This document shows, in pieces, positions 9,501 to 21,118 of a stretch of DNA of 64,000 nt. The notes under the pieces were generated by a model. It ran no database searches, was not told where the DNA came from, and saw only the letters and a program-made list of their open reading frames with translations. Position 1 is the stretch's first letter; each line of letters opens with the position of its first letter. The stretch spans positions 23,118 through 87,117 of the forward strand of contig JAOBSW010001042.1 in NCBI GenBank assembly GCA_026214975.1, in the 5' to 3' direction. The DNA comes from Gentiana macrophylla (Eukaryota > Streptophyta > Magnoliopsida > Gentianales > Gentianaceae). The translations under genes were made by a program, and so were the position numbers.

Positions 9501-11928
9501 TTGAGACATAGAGACCCAACCTCTAATAAGTTGGTTTACATTTACACAAACAAACTCCACCCCCACTGCCCACCACCAGAAAAAGAGAAAAAAAGAAGGG
9601 GAAAAAAAAAGGACAGGCTACAAATACAGAGCAGCCTACCTCAGGCCTGAAACAGTGTGGTTTTGCCTCAACTGAACTAATTCACTAGCTGCTGTTGATT
9701 GTGGCCTCTCCTCCTCAACCGGCCTTTCATTACGCAGGAACCTTCCTCTTAGCAGGGACTGAATTTAAGATGCAAGTTATATAAGGTTCATTTTGACTAA
9801 ACAAAGCTCAAGTTGAACAGATAATTATCCAGAAAAAGAATCAGATCGACAGAAACAGCAGTAGCCTAGGCCTTCAATTCAAGTTCTCTTTTCAGTGTCA
9901 GCCTTGTTGATCAACGCAAAAATTACAACATTCGCAAGGGGGGAAAAACCCTTGAGTATAACAATAACTACACATAAAACTTGATAGCCATCTTCATCAA
10001 ACTCAAAGGAATATCACCAAAAGTGAGAAGGTAAAAGCATATGCTTTATTTTGATGAGATGGGGCAAGTACCGACTGGTTAAAGTCGAAATCTAATAATA
10101 GGGGTAAGTGAACATCCATAACACTTCCATAGGATGTCTCAGTCAAGAAGACGATGGAAATGGCTTTTAACAAGCACCTTGGAAAGGTAAACTTATGAAA
10201 CTAATGGCTTCAATATTGCAGGGGCATCACAATGTTCAGAGATATAGTACTCCTTTGTCAAGTCACCTTGAGACATGCTCCAGGGCAAAGATACGGAGTG
10301 CTCTGAAAATTTTGTTTCTGACTTAGAGGTTGAAATATCCTAATTACTTCCAAGATGATGCAATGGAGTAACAGCTTCTAAGTTGATACAAGAGCTAAAA
10401 TTAATGAGTTGATGCACAAGCATGTGCAAGATAATAAATGAGGAGCATATTATAAAGAAAGTCTGCATGGTTGCTGTAAATGAAAAGAAGAAGGATCAAG
10501 GATTGTGATGGTAGTATGAGCAAAAGATCAAAGTAGTGCAAATTGTGTAATGAGAATGATAAAATTAATGTGTTGATACACATGGATGTGAAGTGTAATA
10601 GGAGAACAAGGATCAAAGACGACATAAAACTTATAGGTAATAAGGGGGGTATAACAACTTAGAACCAAGCCAACTAGATTATTGAGTAGTTATCAGTCCA
10701 CAAAATATGATAGATCTGAAAAACAGTTAAACATGAATTTAGAATCACAATGAAACTGACCTGAATGCGATTGCGGTGGGCAAAATCAGAGACGGCTCGA
10801 TGCTCCACCAAGCTCTGAAGCTCTCCTCTTCTTTCCTGTTCAATCCTAACAAGCAAATCAAGTAAAGCCTGCCTTCCACGAAGCCTTAACATATCTCTGC
10901 GGATATGCTCTGGCTGAACATCCTCATTGTCACCAATAGATCCTTCAGGAGTATGGTCAACATGAGCAGTAGCTCCAGTGACTTGATCATCCCTTCTGCC
11001 ACCACGAGCCTCTCTGCTGGCTTGTCATTTGCATCCACTCCCTCACAATTCTCACCCTTTCTCTCTCAGTTTCTCCAAGCCATTCCCCTCTTGTACTGCC
11101 ACTGTTGTGTAAGATTAGGCGATCTATCATTAATGCCACTGTCCATCCACCCCGAACAATTTGTCGTACTCTCTCCCTCTCAACGTCACCTATGTCAGGA
11201 GATTGCTCACGACTAGAACCATCGCTCCATATTTTCATTTTGTTGTCCTACAGTACCATGAGGAGACCAGGTTGCATATTCATTCTCACTCTCACTAGCA
11301 TCTACCAAATTACCCTGATTCTCAGTCTCCTGCTTTCTGGCATGCTCGTATGAGAGACATTTGTGTTAGATTCAACTCTCCGTTGGTGTCTCAGTCTTTC
11401 CCTCACTCTCTCACGAGCTCGGTCCAAGACATGTTCATCCTCCAACTCCCTCCACATCTGCAAAATAGAAGAGGCCCGTGTGCTAGGCCTCTCGGTATTT
11501 CCCTGTATTCTTGAATTTGGAGACTGTGATTCCCTTAGGAAAGAAGAATCAAGCATGGAAACTGTATGCAAACCAGCCAGCGCAATCAGCTCCGATTCTC
11601 GGTTCCTCCTCTCAATAGTAGTAATCATCTCCTGTGCCTGGCGTGCAGCCCAGCGGCTCAAAATCCTGGAATGCCGCCTCCTGGCTGCAGAAGATTCAGC
11701 CAGATCATCACCCTCGAGATCTGACCTCCTCCTCCTTCTCACCAGCTGATCACCTTCATCATCCTCATCTTCAGTATTACGGGGAGAGCTACACGAGGCA
11801 AATGACATGCAATCATCCAAATGTCCGCGCATAAATTCCTCCAACCCCCTCTCAAACTCGGAATGTACACCATCTACCACCCCACCGCTCTCAGGCTTCT
11901 GTTGGTTCTGGTGCTGAATATCCGTCAT
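6522..11928 (-). CDS. RING-finger E3 ubiquitin ligase family protein, 8 coding exons
   Basis: Coding exons, from the protein start: 11928-10761, 9758-9640, 9123-9082, 9002-8503, 7825-7501, 7413-7248, 7149-7050, 6639-6522, with GT/AG borders; about 845 residues. The first exon begins MTDIQHQ and carries an acidic stretch, RRRRR-rich segments and [13 protein letters not shown] helices. Later parts include [19 protein letters not shown], a predicted coiled coil ([20 protein letters not shown]) and a C-terminal RING split by the last intron: [15 protein letters not shown], then CGHMCTC and KCPLCRAPI, ending IRAYSIL and stop. The C-terminal RING with CVCC and CGHMC is typical of a conserved plant E3 family (the AT5G04460-like group, from memory). 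It would transfer ubiquitin from an E2 to unknown substrates. Oddities: five frame changes between about 10995 and 11360, and the 42-bp exon is one base short for its phase. A hAT MITE sits in the 7826-8502 intron. Confidence 0.85.
7890..8461. mobile_element. hAT-type MITE in an intron of the RING gene
   Basis: Starts CAATGTTCTAAAACTCG and ends with the inverse of CAGTGCTCTAAAAATCG. An exact 8-bp duplication CAAGAAAC flanks it (7882-7889 and 8462-8469). Subterminal parts are rich in CTAGGCG/GGCGCC in both orientations. It contains two TTTAGGG units near 7976-7987 and a 45-codon open frame (7989-8126, starting [18 protein letters not shown]) that looks codon-like and may be a captured exon or a transposase remnant; I do not recognise it. 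The same ends occur in the element at 24378-25082. Confidence 0.9.
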
Positions 11929-11964
11929 TTTCACACACAATGTTATCCTTAAAAGTTACACCAC

Positions 11965-12436
11965 CTACCGAAAAACTTCCGACAAAAAACTACCTCAAAA
12001 CACAATCCTACATACACTTGGCCTTCTTCACCAACCCGACAAGTCAAATTTCCCCCTGAATAAAAACACCTGCCCTCACACATAAATCACCTTCGAACAA
12101 AAGGAAACCGTGGCCAAATCAAATCCGAACCCTAACCTCAAGCCAACACCTAATTTGAGATCAAGCCTCGCTGTATCAATGAAAAAATGTGTATCCATAC
12201 ACATTAAACGATTACCTGGAAACATCTCACCTGATCAAAACAAGACAAACGAATATGAAACAGTTACAATTGCTCCTAATCGTCATCATCTTAAATAAAC
12301 GATAACCAATAACAAGCAAAATTAACCATAAAATTAGGATAAGAAAATGTAAAAATCAACCAAAAAAATCCAGATAAATTGAGGAAAAATTGCGATGATA
12401 AATAAAAAACTTAGAGAATTAATGATGATAACGTAC
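11965..12436 (-). other. Likely 5' UTR intron of the RING gene
   Basis: On the minus strand a donor CGGCG|GTACGTTATC occurs at 12437/12436, and an acceptor TTTCGGTAG|GTGG ends at 11965, shortly before the start codon. The sequence between is AT-rich like the other introns. This is inferred from splice consensus only; unspliced UTR cannot be excluded. Confidence 0.35.
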
Positions 12437-12686
12437 CGCCGACGCAAATTGAACACACCTTGACAATCGCGTCAGTATCAAAAGGAGCAAAACCTAGTTA
12501 TCCTCAACAACGTGGTTTTCAATATGCAGATAGAAACGGGAGAAGAAGGTGAAGGAAGAAAAAAAAAAAACCTGGTGGTGAATAAATATAAAATAATTAT
12601 TAATAATAATAAATAATGGAAAGGAAAAATGCAGAGGCGGAAAATAGGTGTAGAGTGCAGGGAGGAGAAGAAATGGGGGGGACTTA

Positions 12687-12693
12687 ATTTATA
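12687..12693 (-). promoter_or_regulatory. Candidate TATA box of the RING gene
   Basis: TATAAAT on the minus strand, about 250 bp upstream of the proposed 5' UTR donor, with CT-rich leader-like sequence between. Position and sequence fit a core promoter, but no other element confirms it. Confidence 0.35.
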
Positions 12694-13007
12694 GGTGTAG
12701 AATTGAGAGTGACAAATGGTTACTATAAACCAAATATGTTTGAGACACCTCACCCTCTTTCCTTTTTTTTTTTTTTTTTTTTTTTTTTCCCCTTTAAAAT
12801 ATCCCTAAACAATTGTAAATATCCTTAAACAATTGTGCGAGACTAGTTATCTATTGTCGAACCTCTTCCAATCAGGTTTGTTGTGCAGAAGAGTTCAAAC
12901 CGGAGACATTTTGACTAACCGGCCAAAATCATTTTCATTTTGACCGACATTCGTTGATACACCTCACCCTCCTTTGCTTTATACTAAATACACATCGGTG
13001 CCAATGA

Positions 13008-13110
13008 AGTTTTGGTCAAGCGGTCAAAATTAAAGCCTTATGACCCTGAGATCTTGGGCTCGTACCCTATTCAGGATGTGAGTTATATATTTTGTTTTCA
13101 TATAAATAAT
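13008..13110 (+). repeat. SINE-like fragment (tRNA-type boxes)
   Basis: TTTGGTCAAGCGGTCAAAA resembles a pol III A box region and, about 40 bases on, TTGGGCTCGTACCC resembles a B box. A T-rich stretch follows. The spacing fits a tRNA-derived SINE, but both boxes deviate from consensus and no flanking duplication was found. Confidence 0.35.
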
Positions 13111-14943
13111 ATTAATCTACACACAAACGTCACAATAGTGATTAGCTAACACATGTTGATGTTTTTCCCTTCTTATTTACGGATTCGAAAGACATTATAC
13201 AAACTTACACGCACTTGTCTCGAACAAGATTTGAATTTAGAACCACTTGATCACCACCACCGGCGAAAGGCGCAAAGAGGTATGCTTGAAAGTGAAACAT
13301 CAAGATCATGTGCGTTCATAAAGAAAACAATAGAGTTACGTACGGACAAGTTTGCTGGTTGATATGGGTTAAACTTATGCAGTACTCACCTAAAGACACA
13401 TCTCTCAATTTTGTTCAAAGAGTTACGAAAAACCCAACGACCTTTTTTTTTATATATAATTATCCGACACTAGAGATCTACAAGACTCTTGGATAACCAT
13501 CCTTCTTATATAGTTTGGGTAATTAGACACTTGAAGTGTCTTAAATTGTTTCAACTATATGTCTGATGCCCCAAGGCTCGACAATGACTTGTCAAACATG
13601 TTTCCACGATCTTATCCAAATTTGTGGCAATTATGTGAATCATTCCCACAATCCCACAACCTCGTCATGACTGCAATTGTGGAGAACTTCACATATTCAG
13701 TCAATGTTCCCCAATCTAAACGTTACCGTCTGTGTATTTCTAGGTAGTGTTTTGTTGTTGTATTTTTACCCCTGGATATGTACCAAAACAAAAAAAGAAG
13801 GTGATGCAAGTTCAGTAGAATCTTATGTTACAACTTATGTAAAACCTATGTTGTACATATACAACTAATACGTACTATCAGTCGGATCATGTGGCGTCTG
13901 ACATCATATCTCATGATCCAACAATATATTATCAATGTTACAAGATCTGATACGATCCGTGCCAAGAAGATTCAGAACAAGAGGCGAGCAAAAAAACGAA
14001 ACATAAGATCAAACCAAATTGGAAACCAGTTCGATCCAAACTGAAATAACCAACCCAATTAGAAATTGGGTTTTTGGCTTGATTCAAACCAAACAAAAAA
14101 TGGTTTGGATTGGTATATACAAAAACTGTATGGTACAACAATCCTTATGAAAGTTGTATCAAAAGACGTATAATAAAATCTATCATTTTTAATGTGTTTG
14201 AGATAATACACATTTACCCGAATCAAATCAAGCCCAAACTTTTCAGAAGGTAGTTTTTAAGGTTTTTAAGAACAGCTCACTAAATCTACTATTGCCCTTA
14301 AAAACACCCAAATATATATTTATTTTCAAATTTTAATATGATACCACATGTAGATTTGGCCTGATGCCGTTAAAGGCTCTCTTTCAGAACAACAGGAGAA
14401 TTTGACGAAAATGAAAATGATTTGAAATTGGGACGAAAGTTGACACGTGCATGGCATATATTTCTTGAGTTTCATTTATTATTATTATATTATTATTATT
14501 ATCCGTGTGCGTGTGATATTTTTGCAATATTGCTTGTAAGATGAGAAAAGGGATTCTCACCTATAAATTTGACTGCAAAAAGTAAAAATCTTTTCAATCG
14601 TTTAATTTTTTTTAACACGTCAAATTATTTTTCACCATTACTCTTTCATTTTTCCACTGATAGATTTCTGATCCAATTTTAAATAAAATGTTGATTGAAA
14701 TTACAGTCAAGAGGCATCAATTGTGTTAACCGTACAGCATGGAACAAGTAGCAAAGTGTTAAAGACTTTGTATCAAAGGTAGAAGGCCTTAAATCTATGT
14801 TGAATCCACATTTAAACAATTTCATAACTCTGGTTAAAGACGATTTAATATTGTTGTTGAAAATTTTAATTTAATTTAGACAATGATGGATCTTGTAATT
14901 TGCCCCAATGACTTCAACATAATTGAATATTCTTGGATCCGTC

Positions 14944-14945
<2 letters not shown>

Positions 14946-14984
<39 letters not shown>
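14946..14984. repeat. (AT)n microsatellite
   Basis: About 39 bases of uninterrupted AT repeat. Confidence 0.9.
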
Positions 14985-14987
<3 letters not shown>

Positions 14988-15829
14988 AAAGTTTTACCAA
15001 TTACACAAATTTGGAAAAACGTATCAGTGATAACATATAGAAACAGGTTGCTAATTTAGTGATATGAGCCTTGTCAAAAACCGCACGAAAAGTATTACAT
15101 TTCCATCCCACCAAATTTGTGCAATATTATTGTCCTAATCAAGTTAACAATAATGACAAAGAATATTATTTAGGCTCATTATCATTAACGAAATGCATGC
15201 TAATTAATCTTGGCATTTAGTTTTAAAAAGATCGGTGAATTACATAGCTAGCTTGAAGGATAAAAAATGGCCTTCCATATATTTGAGCACTATAATATAT
15301 GTAGTAATTAATTTATGAACTAGTGATTTTTTGTTAAGTTTATTGTAAAACTTAAGCTGTGTGTACTAATTAGTTTTGATATATAGTGTTTTTCTATTGT
15401 TCATAATTAATTTGCTTATTTTAATGATCGTTTGTAATTGAGTTGCTATCAAAATAAATGTTGACACAAGGAAAATGGGGATCGGTCTATGGAGAAGAGA
15501 CTTAGCTATAGAAAGAGTGATATGTATGTTGGCATGTGAATAGACATAACTCTATGGTGAAGGATATACATCTTGTGTATAGAGTGATGTCCCGAAAGCT
15601 AAACAACTCCAATCGAACAAACATAGCCCTATGTGGAAGGGACATTGTTTTGCGAAGAGTGATGCATATTGTTTTTGTAATATTTCGGGAAGGCTTGCAT
15701 CATTTCGGACATGTCGTGTTTTGCTTATAAAATGCCAAAGATTTCAAACAAGAAAAATAAAACATCATCACTCCATCTTTTCCAAGTGTTTCTATTTGAT
15801 CAAATGAGCCGCCGTTTAAATCAAACAAC

Positions 15830-16382
15830 CAGGCCGCCCCTGAAATTTTTGGGCCTTCGGCGAAGTTCTGAGTTTTCTTTTTCTTTTTCGAAAACATAAT
15901 TACAAAATATTATTTCAACATCACGTTTTTAAAATATGTAGATACAAAATTCAAATTTATTGATGTTAGATATTTTTTTCATATATTGTTATCGTTTGCA
16001 TTTGTGTTGCAGTAACAAAACAGGGGTCGAGGGGGCAGCGCCAACTCGTGGCGGCTCGGGGGCAAAGTCCCCGAAAACTAAACACCCCTAGCTGAACGGA
16101 TGCACCTATGAAATTCGAATTGATGCATCTGAGTTATTACAAATTTGGGTCTATAATTTGGGCATTTTATCAATTCAAGTAATTTTTTAACACATTATAT
16201 TAGTGGACCTATAATTTGAGTTTTTCTCAATTCATGTATTTTATTAACACATTATATTAGGTTGGTTGAGATTGAATCTACACGATTTTTTTTATTTTTC
16301 TTACGAAACATGTAATTCCGAGCATCCTTACGGTTGGGCCTTCGACTGCCGCCTAATCCGCCTAACCTTTGGGCCGGCCCTA
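15830..16382. mobile_element. hAT-type MITE with GGCCGGCCC-like ends
   Basis: The left end CAGGCCGCCCCTGAAA and the right end (inverse TAGGGCCGGCCCAAAGG) share GGCC/GCCC-rich inverted sequence, with GGGCCTTCG further in on both sides. The 8-bp duplication CAAACAAC is exact (15822-15829 and 16383-16390). No transposase. Inside is a two-copy direct repeat of about 57 bp (16148-16261) and a short GC-rich piece at 16022-16075. Confidence 0.8.
16148..16261. repeat. Two-copy 57-bp direct repeat inside the MITE
   Basis: Both copies contain CTATAATTTG then a TCAATTCA core and end TTAACACATTATATTAG. They differ at several positions. Confidence 0.7.
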
Positions 16383-16639
16383 CAAACAACCTACATTATA
16401 TTGAGAGAGATTTTGGATACTTTTGCATCATGACACTTGAATGAGACGAAACATCTCTTTGAAAATAACGCGTTCTACGTGATTTGGAGTTTATTCTCCT
16501 CTTTTTTTTTCGTATATTCATACTCTCCGAGTCTCTCGGTTTAAATTCTTAGAAGTTTCTCGTTCCATGATGTAAAACTCTTGGACTTGTGCTTTCTAGT
16601 ATGATTAATTTTAGAAATTGATATACTATATATAGTATT

Positions 16640-18210
16640 ATTTGATATTAATTAAACGTAACGGGTTATATGTGTATTGTTAACGGTGATTTTTGCGATA
16701 TATATGATATTATTTCGTAGCAATTTCCTTCGTGTTTTATTACTTTTTATAGAAAAGTAAGTGTTTAAATGATTTATTGAGAGAATGCATATGAAATTGG
16801 TTTAAATGCAAAATCGAGCTTATTACGTGGTTTTATTGGTGATTTTTGTATGGTTTTACACTTTGCACTTTTCTATCAACTTGTAGGTGCGTTGGCATGG
16901 CAATGAATGAGCTTAAAGGATGTCCAACTGAAGATTAAGTGGAGAGAAAGATGCATATTGAACTTGGAGTGAAGATAAGGAAGCTTTGAAGAACTAAACG
17001 CGCGTTTATCTCCGTTCATCCTGGACTGGCGTCCAGAAGCATGGACTGGCGTCCACTGGAGCTACTCTATTCAGGAAAGCATGATTTTTACCCAAACGGG
17101 CGTCTGAAAATATGGACGAGCGTCCAGGAGAGGAAATTTGATTCAGAGTTTTGAAGATTTTGGTGAACGAAGCGCCCAAAATTACACATAGACGGGCGCC
17201 TCGATCCGGCTCGGCCCGACTCGAAGATTTTATGAAGGTGGGTGGCGTCGAGACCACTTATGGACGGGCGCCCACGGCACCGCCAGCCGAAACCGACCTA
17301 AAAATCTATATAAGGACGCGTTATTTTCAACCCTAACGACCACAATTCGATCCTGGTCTTGCCGCCCCGCTTTTGGGGCGGCTCTGCGATTTTTACCTCC
17401 TATAAACACAATTTCTTCTTCTTTTATTTATATAATTTCTATAACAACGATGAGCTAAGGCTAGGCGATTGAACAAGCATGTGAAACCATCTCAACATCA
17501 TCTTGCTTTCGACTTTGGACTTGTTTTTGTGAGTTTTTATAAAGTTTGTTTCTTTATTATGTGTTTATTTTGCTATGCAATTTATATCGAGAGATGGTTG
17601 CTATTTGATGTTTAACGTTGATGGAAATCGTTGTTAGACTTAGATCACCATAATAAAGTTTGGACTTTTAACCTAAAAATAACGAGAGTTCTTAGGTTAG
17701 ATTTCTAGGTTGCTAGATTGAACAAATCTTGCACCTTGTTTTGAAAGCGTCAATCTTTAAGATCGAGAGAGATAAGATCGATGGCGAATTATCTACGAGT
17801 AGAAGTTCATACATTTGATAGGTGAACCACAACCTTTATTAAATCTTTACTAAACGATCTAGGGTAGAAATCAGGAGTTGTGAGATAGGTGGATCATAGC
17901 TTGTTTCGTCGTTGAATTAATTGAAAACCTTTGTGCCTTGTTCTTCGTTGCTTAGTTAGAATTTTATTTTCGTTTTAGTTTTTAGAATAGATTTTATTTT
18001 CATTAGTTAAGTTCGTAACTTTCCTTCCCGCTTTGCTTTGGATGACAATCCTCCATCAGGTTTATTTTCCGTTTTAGTTTAGGTTTAGTAATAAATAGTA
18101 GTGACAATTTTAGAAGAATTAATAAGAACTAGATTAAACAACCTCGATTCCCCGAGATCGACTCCAGATTAATCGCTATACTACGATCCCTACACTCTGA
18201 CAGGGTATCT
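16640..18210 (+). mobile_element. LTR remnant, probably Ty3/gypsy (solo or truncated)
   Basis: No coding domain. The right part contains CCTCGATTCCCCGAGATCGA, then CGCTATACTACGATCCC and GACAGGG, a combination I associate with the LTR end of plant Tat/Athila-type elements. The centre has repeated near-palindromic motifs: GGACTGGCGTCCAG at 17022 and 17043 and GGACGAGCGTCCAG at 17114, with GACGGGCGCC variants near 17190 and 17262. No primer-binding site or second LTR follows, so it is a solo or broken copy. I could not set borders from a target duplication. Confidence 0.45.
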
Positions 18211-18875
18211 GGGATTTATAAATTTATTACTTGTTTATTTTCATTAGATAAAATCCGTGGACATGTATCATTGCTTTGTTGGTTACTCAATGTACTATAT
18301 TGTAATGCATGACCTATATATCTTGAGAAGTGGCAACCTCGATCCCAAAAAACTTACTAATATATGTATTAAATAATTTGTTTGTCCCAATAATTTTTTT
18401 ATTTGCCTTTTTAAATTTTTTATTGTCCTCGATCCTGAGTCCGCAACAGCCACGGCCTATGACGAGATTAACTTGATTTGCACACAATTATTTGAGTATG
18501 AACGAAATCATTCCTTTTAAGAAAAATATGTTCCACATATGGAAAAAAAGGAAATTATGCCGACATGGAGTTTTAATTTAATATTCTATTGTAAGACTAA
18601 TAAGAATTTTCACACTATTTAAATAAGAGGTTGAATATTATAAATTTTAAAGATAAAAATAAACTTAGAATTCTCATTTGTATTGTAAAAACTCTTGTAA
18701 TGAAATTTTGATAAATAGGTAAAACATTAAGATAAAAAGTAGAAAAATATAATGGATGCTTCAATTGTATCGTAAAAACCCTTATATTATGAACCAAAAC
18801 CAAAAATTAAATGGCTTTAGAGGACGGAAGGAGTATCATACTATTAGATAAATGATATGAAGACTTTTATATAGT

Positions 18876-19086
18876 CAAGGACGGAGTTAATTGTGTGTAT
18901 TTGTAGGGGCTAAGCCCACCCTAAAAAGAATATATATACCTAAATATTATTTATTTTGACATTATAACCCATTAAAACATCTTTATCAGCCCACCCAATG
19001 ATTATAATATAATCAATTTGTCAATCTTATTATCATAATATAGTCTATTAGCCTACACGAAGTAAAATTTTCTGGTTCCGTCATTG
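18876..19086. mobile_element. Short hAT-type MITE
   Basis: Starts CAAGGACGGAGTTAA and ends with the inverse of CAATGACGGAACCAG. Flanks are TATATAGT (18868-18875) and TATATAGC (19087-19094), 7 of 8 identical. The interior includes GGGGCTAAGCCCACC near the left end and is otherwise AT-rich, 211 bp in all. The ends resemble a worn version of the CAGGGGCGGAGC type. Confidence 0.75.
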
Positions 19087-19094
19087 TATATAGC

Positions 19095-20318
19095 GTTATT
19101 ATAAAATAAAATAAAAATCATATAATAATTTTTTTTTTCTTTCATGTGAAGTGACATCAATTGTTGTCTACTGAGAGTACAATTTGCACAATAATGTGAG
19201 AGATTCACATAGGGATGATTCCATGAATATCAAGACAAAAGCATAGGGATAAAACACAAATTAGTTAATTAATTTAGTCAATATTATCATATTACTACTC
19301 TATCAATTCAACTTCAATCTCCATGCAATGCATAATGCATTCACGTTTGTTGGTCTCCAATTCCCAAAGAGTTTTAGCAAAACTCCATCTTCAAGAAGCC
19401 ATATACCCATCACTTCACCAACATGCAATGCTTTGAATTTTGAATTCATTCTCTTGGAAATATTTACCACACAGAATAACATGTTTTTGTCAATTGTCAC
19501 ATTGAGCTTAATTTTGCATGATATTTGATAAACTTGAAGTTGTTGATTAGGATTGAGAAATTGATCATTGGGGTTTGATGATGCTGAATAATGCAACACC
19601 GACAAATCTGGGCCACGTGTAATCTAAGGATGAGCTGTAAAGGAATCGAACGGCTATAACTGTGTAAAAGATGGTGCTTTTGGTGTTTTATGGCTGAGTC
19701 CAAGAATGTATCTTGGATTGCCTACGTATCCTGTGTGAATGTCCAGGAATCAAGCCTACGTAGTTCCCGGAATGATGTATTATATAGCACACGTGTCTTC
19801 TTCCGCCTCTAAACTTGGGGCGGTTTGGTCTATTGACATAAATACCCTTAAATGGGCATTGCCCCCTTGCCCAAGTAACCGGTTGGGCGGTGAGCCCTGG
19901 TGTCTGGACAGGGAGTCTTGGTCTCGACTCGATGCACATCGACGTGGGCGATCGAGGTAGGACACTTGTAGAAACTGTTGGTGGTTATAGTCTCCACTGG
20001 TGCGTCTCGAATTCGATCCGATGTGGATGATCCTCATAGACTTTTCCACATGCCTGCTGGACCAGCCAGATTATTCCACGTGGAGGGGTGAAATCCCGTA
20101 TAGTCAGGGTTCATGAGAATCCTATGTTGGTGATAGGATTTGTGTTTTAATAATTGAAGAATAATTCAAGGGTAGATGATACATTAATGATCCAGTGAGT
20201 TAATGGATTATGTTCCGATAATCGGGTGGCTGAAGCAAGATAATTTAATGAGTTGGGTTATATTGTATAGGTTTTTTTATGTAGAATTTTTTCGTCGTGT
20301 TGGATTAAGGATAATGAT
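19095..20318. other. Intergenic; unclassified GC-richer repeat at about 19690-20110
   Basis: The 19690-20110 part is GC-richer than its surroundings and contains TTGCCTACGTATCCTG and, shortly after, AATCAAGCCTACGTAGTTCC, a motif combination I have seen in plant retroelement LTRs without being able to name the family. Open frames there overlap in several frames and none shows a domain. The rest is AT-rich and featureless. Confidence 0.35.
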
Positions 20319-20319
20319 A

Positions 20320-20463
20320 GAGACACAAACAATTTGATACAGCATAATCTCAATCTCACCATTGATCTTGATGAGTCTACCTCACCATCAATTGAGATTC
20401 ATTAAAATCAATGGTGAGAGATTAAGTTGTGTCATATGTTGTGTCAAATTGTTGTGCGTCTTT
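20320..20463. mobile_element. Hairpin-forming MITE
   Basis: The left arm (20320-20367) and right arm (20407-20463) are imperfect inverted copies: ACACAAACAATTTGA and CTCACCATTGAT on the left, and ATCAATGGTGAG and TCAAATTGTTGTG on the right, with a loop of about 40 bp. No coding sequence. The superfamily was not determined because no clear target duplication was found. Confidence 0.6.
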
Positions 20464-20629
20464 CACAAAAGCTTATATATATATTAAGAATTAAAATGCA
20501 TTAATGCAACATTAATAAGCCACCAATATTGGACTTCATTAATAGATGAAATCAAATGATAGAATTAATACTCACACCCAATTGTAATCATGGACAGACC
20601 TAATTGTAAGGATGAGTGGGGTAGTTCTC

Positions 20630-20908
20630 TCGTAGAGACTTTCTATTAGAATAGATCGTCGGATGACCGACACATTTAAAAAGAAATAAAACTATTTTAC
20701 TTTTTTGTACACGTGACAGTCATCTGAAATACGTTTTAATAGGTAGTTCAAGCATCAGAATTGGTAATTCTGCTGTATGGGCTCCCTATTAGAATGGATC
20801 GTCAAATGACTGGCAAGTGTATAAACAAACAAAATAATTTTTTTCTTTTTTAGATATGACAGTTATCCGACCATCCGTTCTAATAGAGAGGTTCAACCAC
20901 CTGAATTA
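20630..20908. repeat. Two head-to-tail inverted-repeat units
   Basis: Unit 1 runs from about 20637 to 20750 and unit 2 from about 20778 to 20908. Each starts with CTATTAGAAT followed by GATCGTC and ATGACYGGC, and each ends with an inverse of that sequence (for unit 2, CCGACCATCCGTTCTAATAG). They look like a MITE inserted twice or duplicated in tandem. Borders are approximate. Confidence 0.55.
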
Positions 20909-21118
20909 TCGGTCTGTGATTACCCCCACTCCGATGATATGAATTTTAGCAAGAAATGGGCCCCACCACATGTTGGAAGTTGTGTACTTTTGCGTACTCT
21001 AGCAAATGTCTACGTACAAGAGAAGGCTAGCCGCTAGCATGCATGTTGCTATGTATCATGTATGTTGCTATGGTACAAACAGCTGATAATATTGACTTAT
21101 GATGTCCCGCTACGGATC

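Larger units (their letters stand above)
12761..15821. other. Intergenic, no gene recognised
   Basis: Contains a T-tract (12763-12788), a SINE-like stretch (13008-13110, listed separately) and a (AT)n run (14946-14984). At 14020-14130 a motif of the type AACCNGTTYGG / TTTGGTTTGG recurs in both orientations, suggesting a decayed MITE without definable ends. Short open frames show no domain. Confidence 0.45.

Noticed and set aside
11105..11749. Plus-strand open frames opposite the RING gene
   Set aside because: They are antisense shadows of the conserved minus-strand coding exon and show no domain.
18800..18835. Stowaway-like right end (GGACGGAAGGAGTA)
   Set aside because: No matching left end with a TA duplication could be found within 700 bp to the left.
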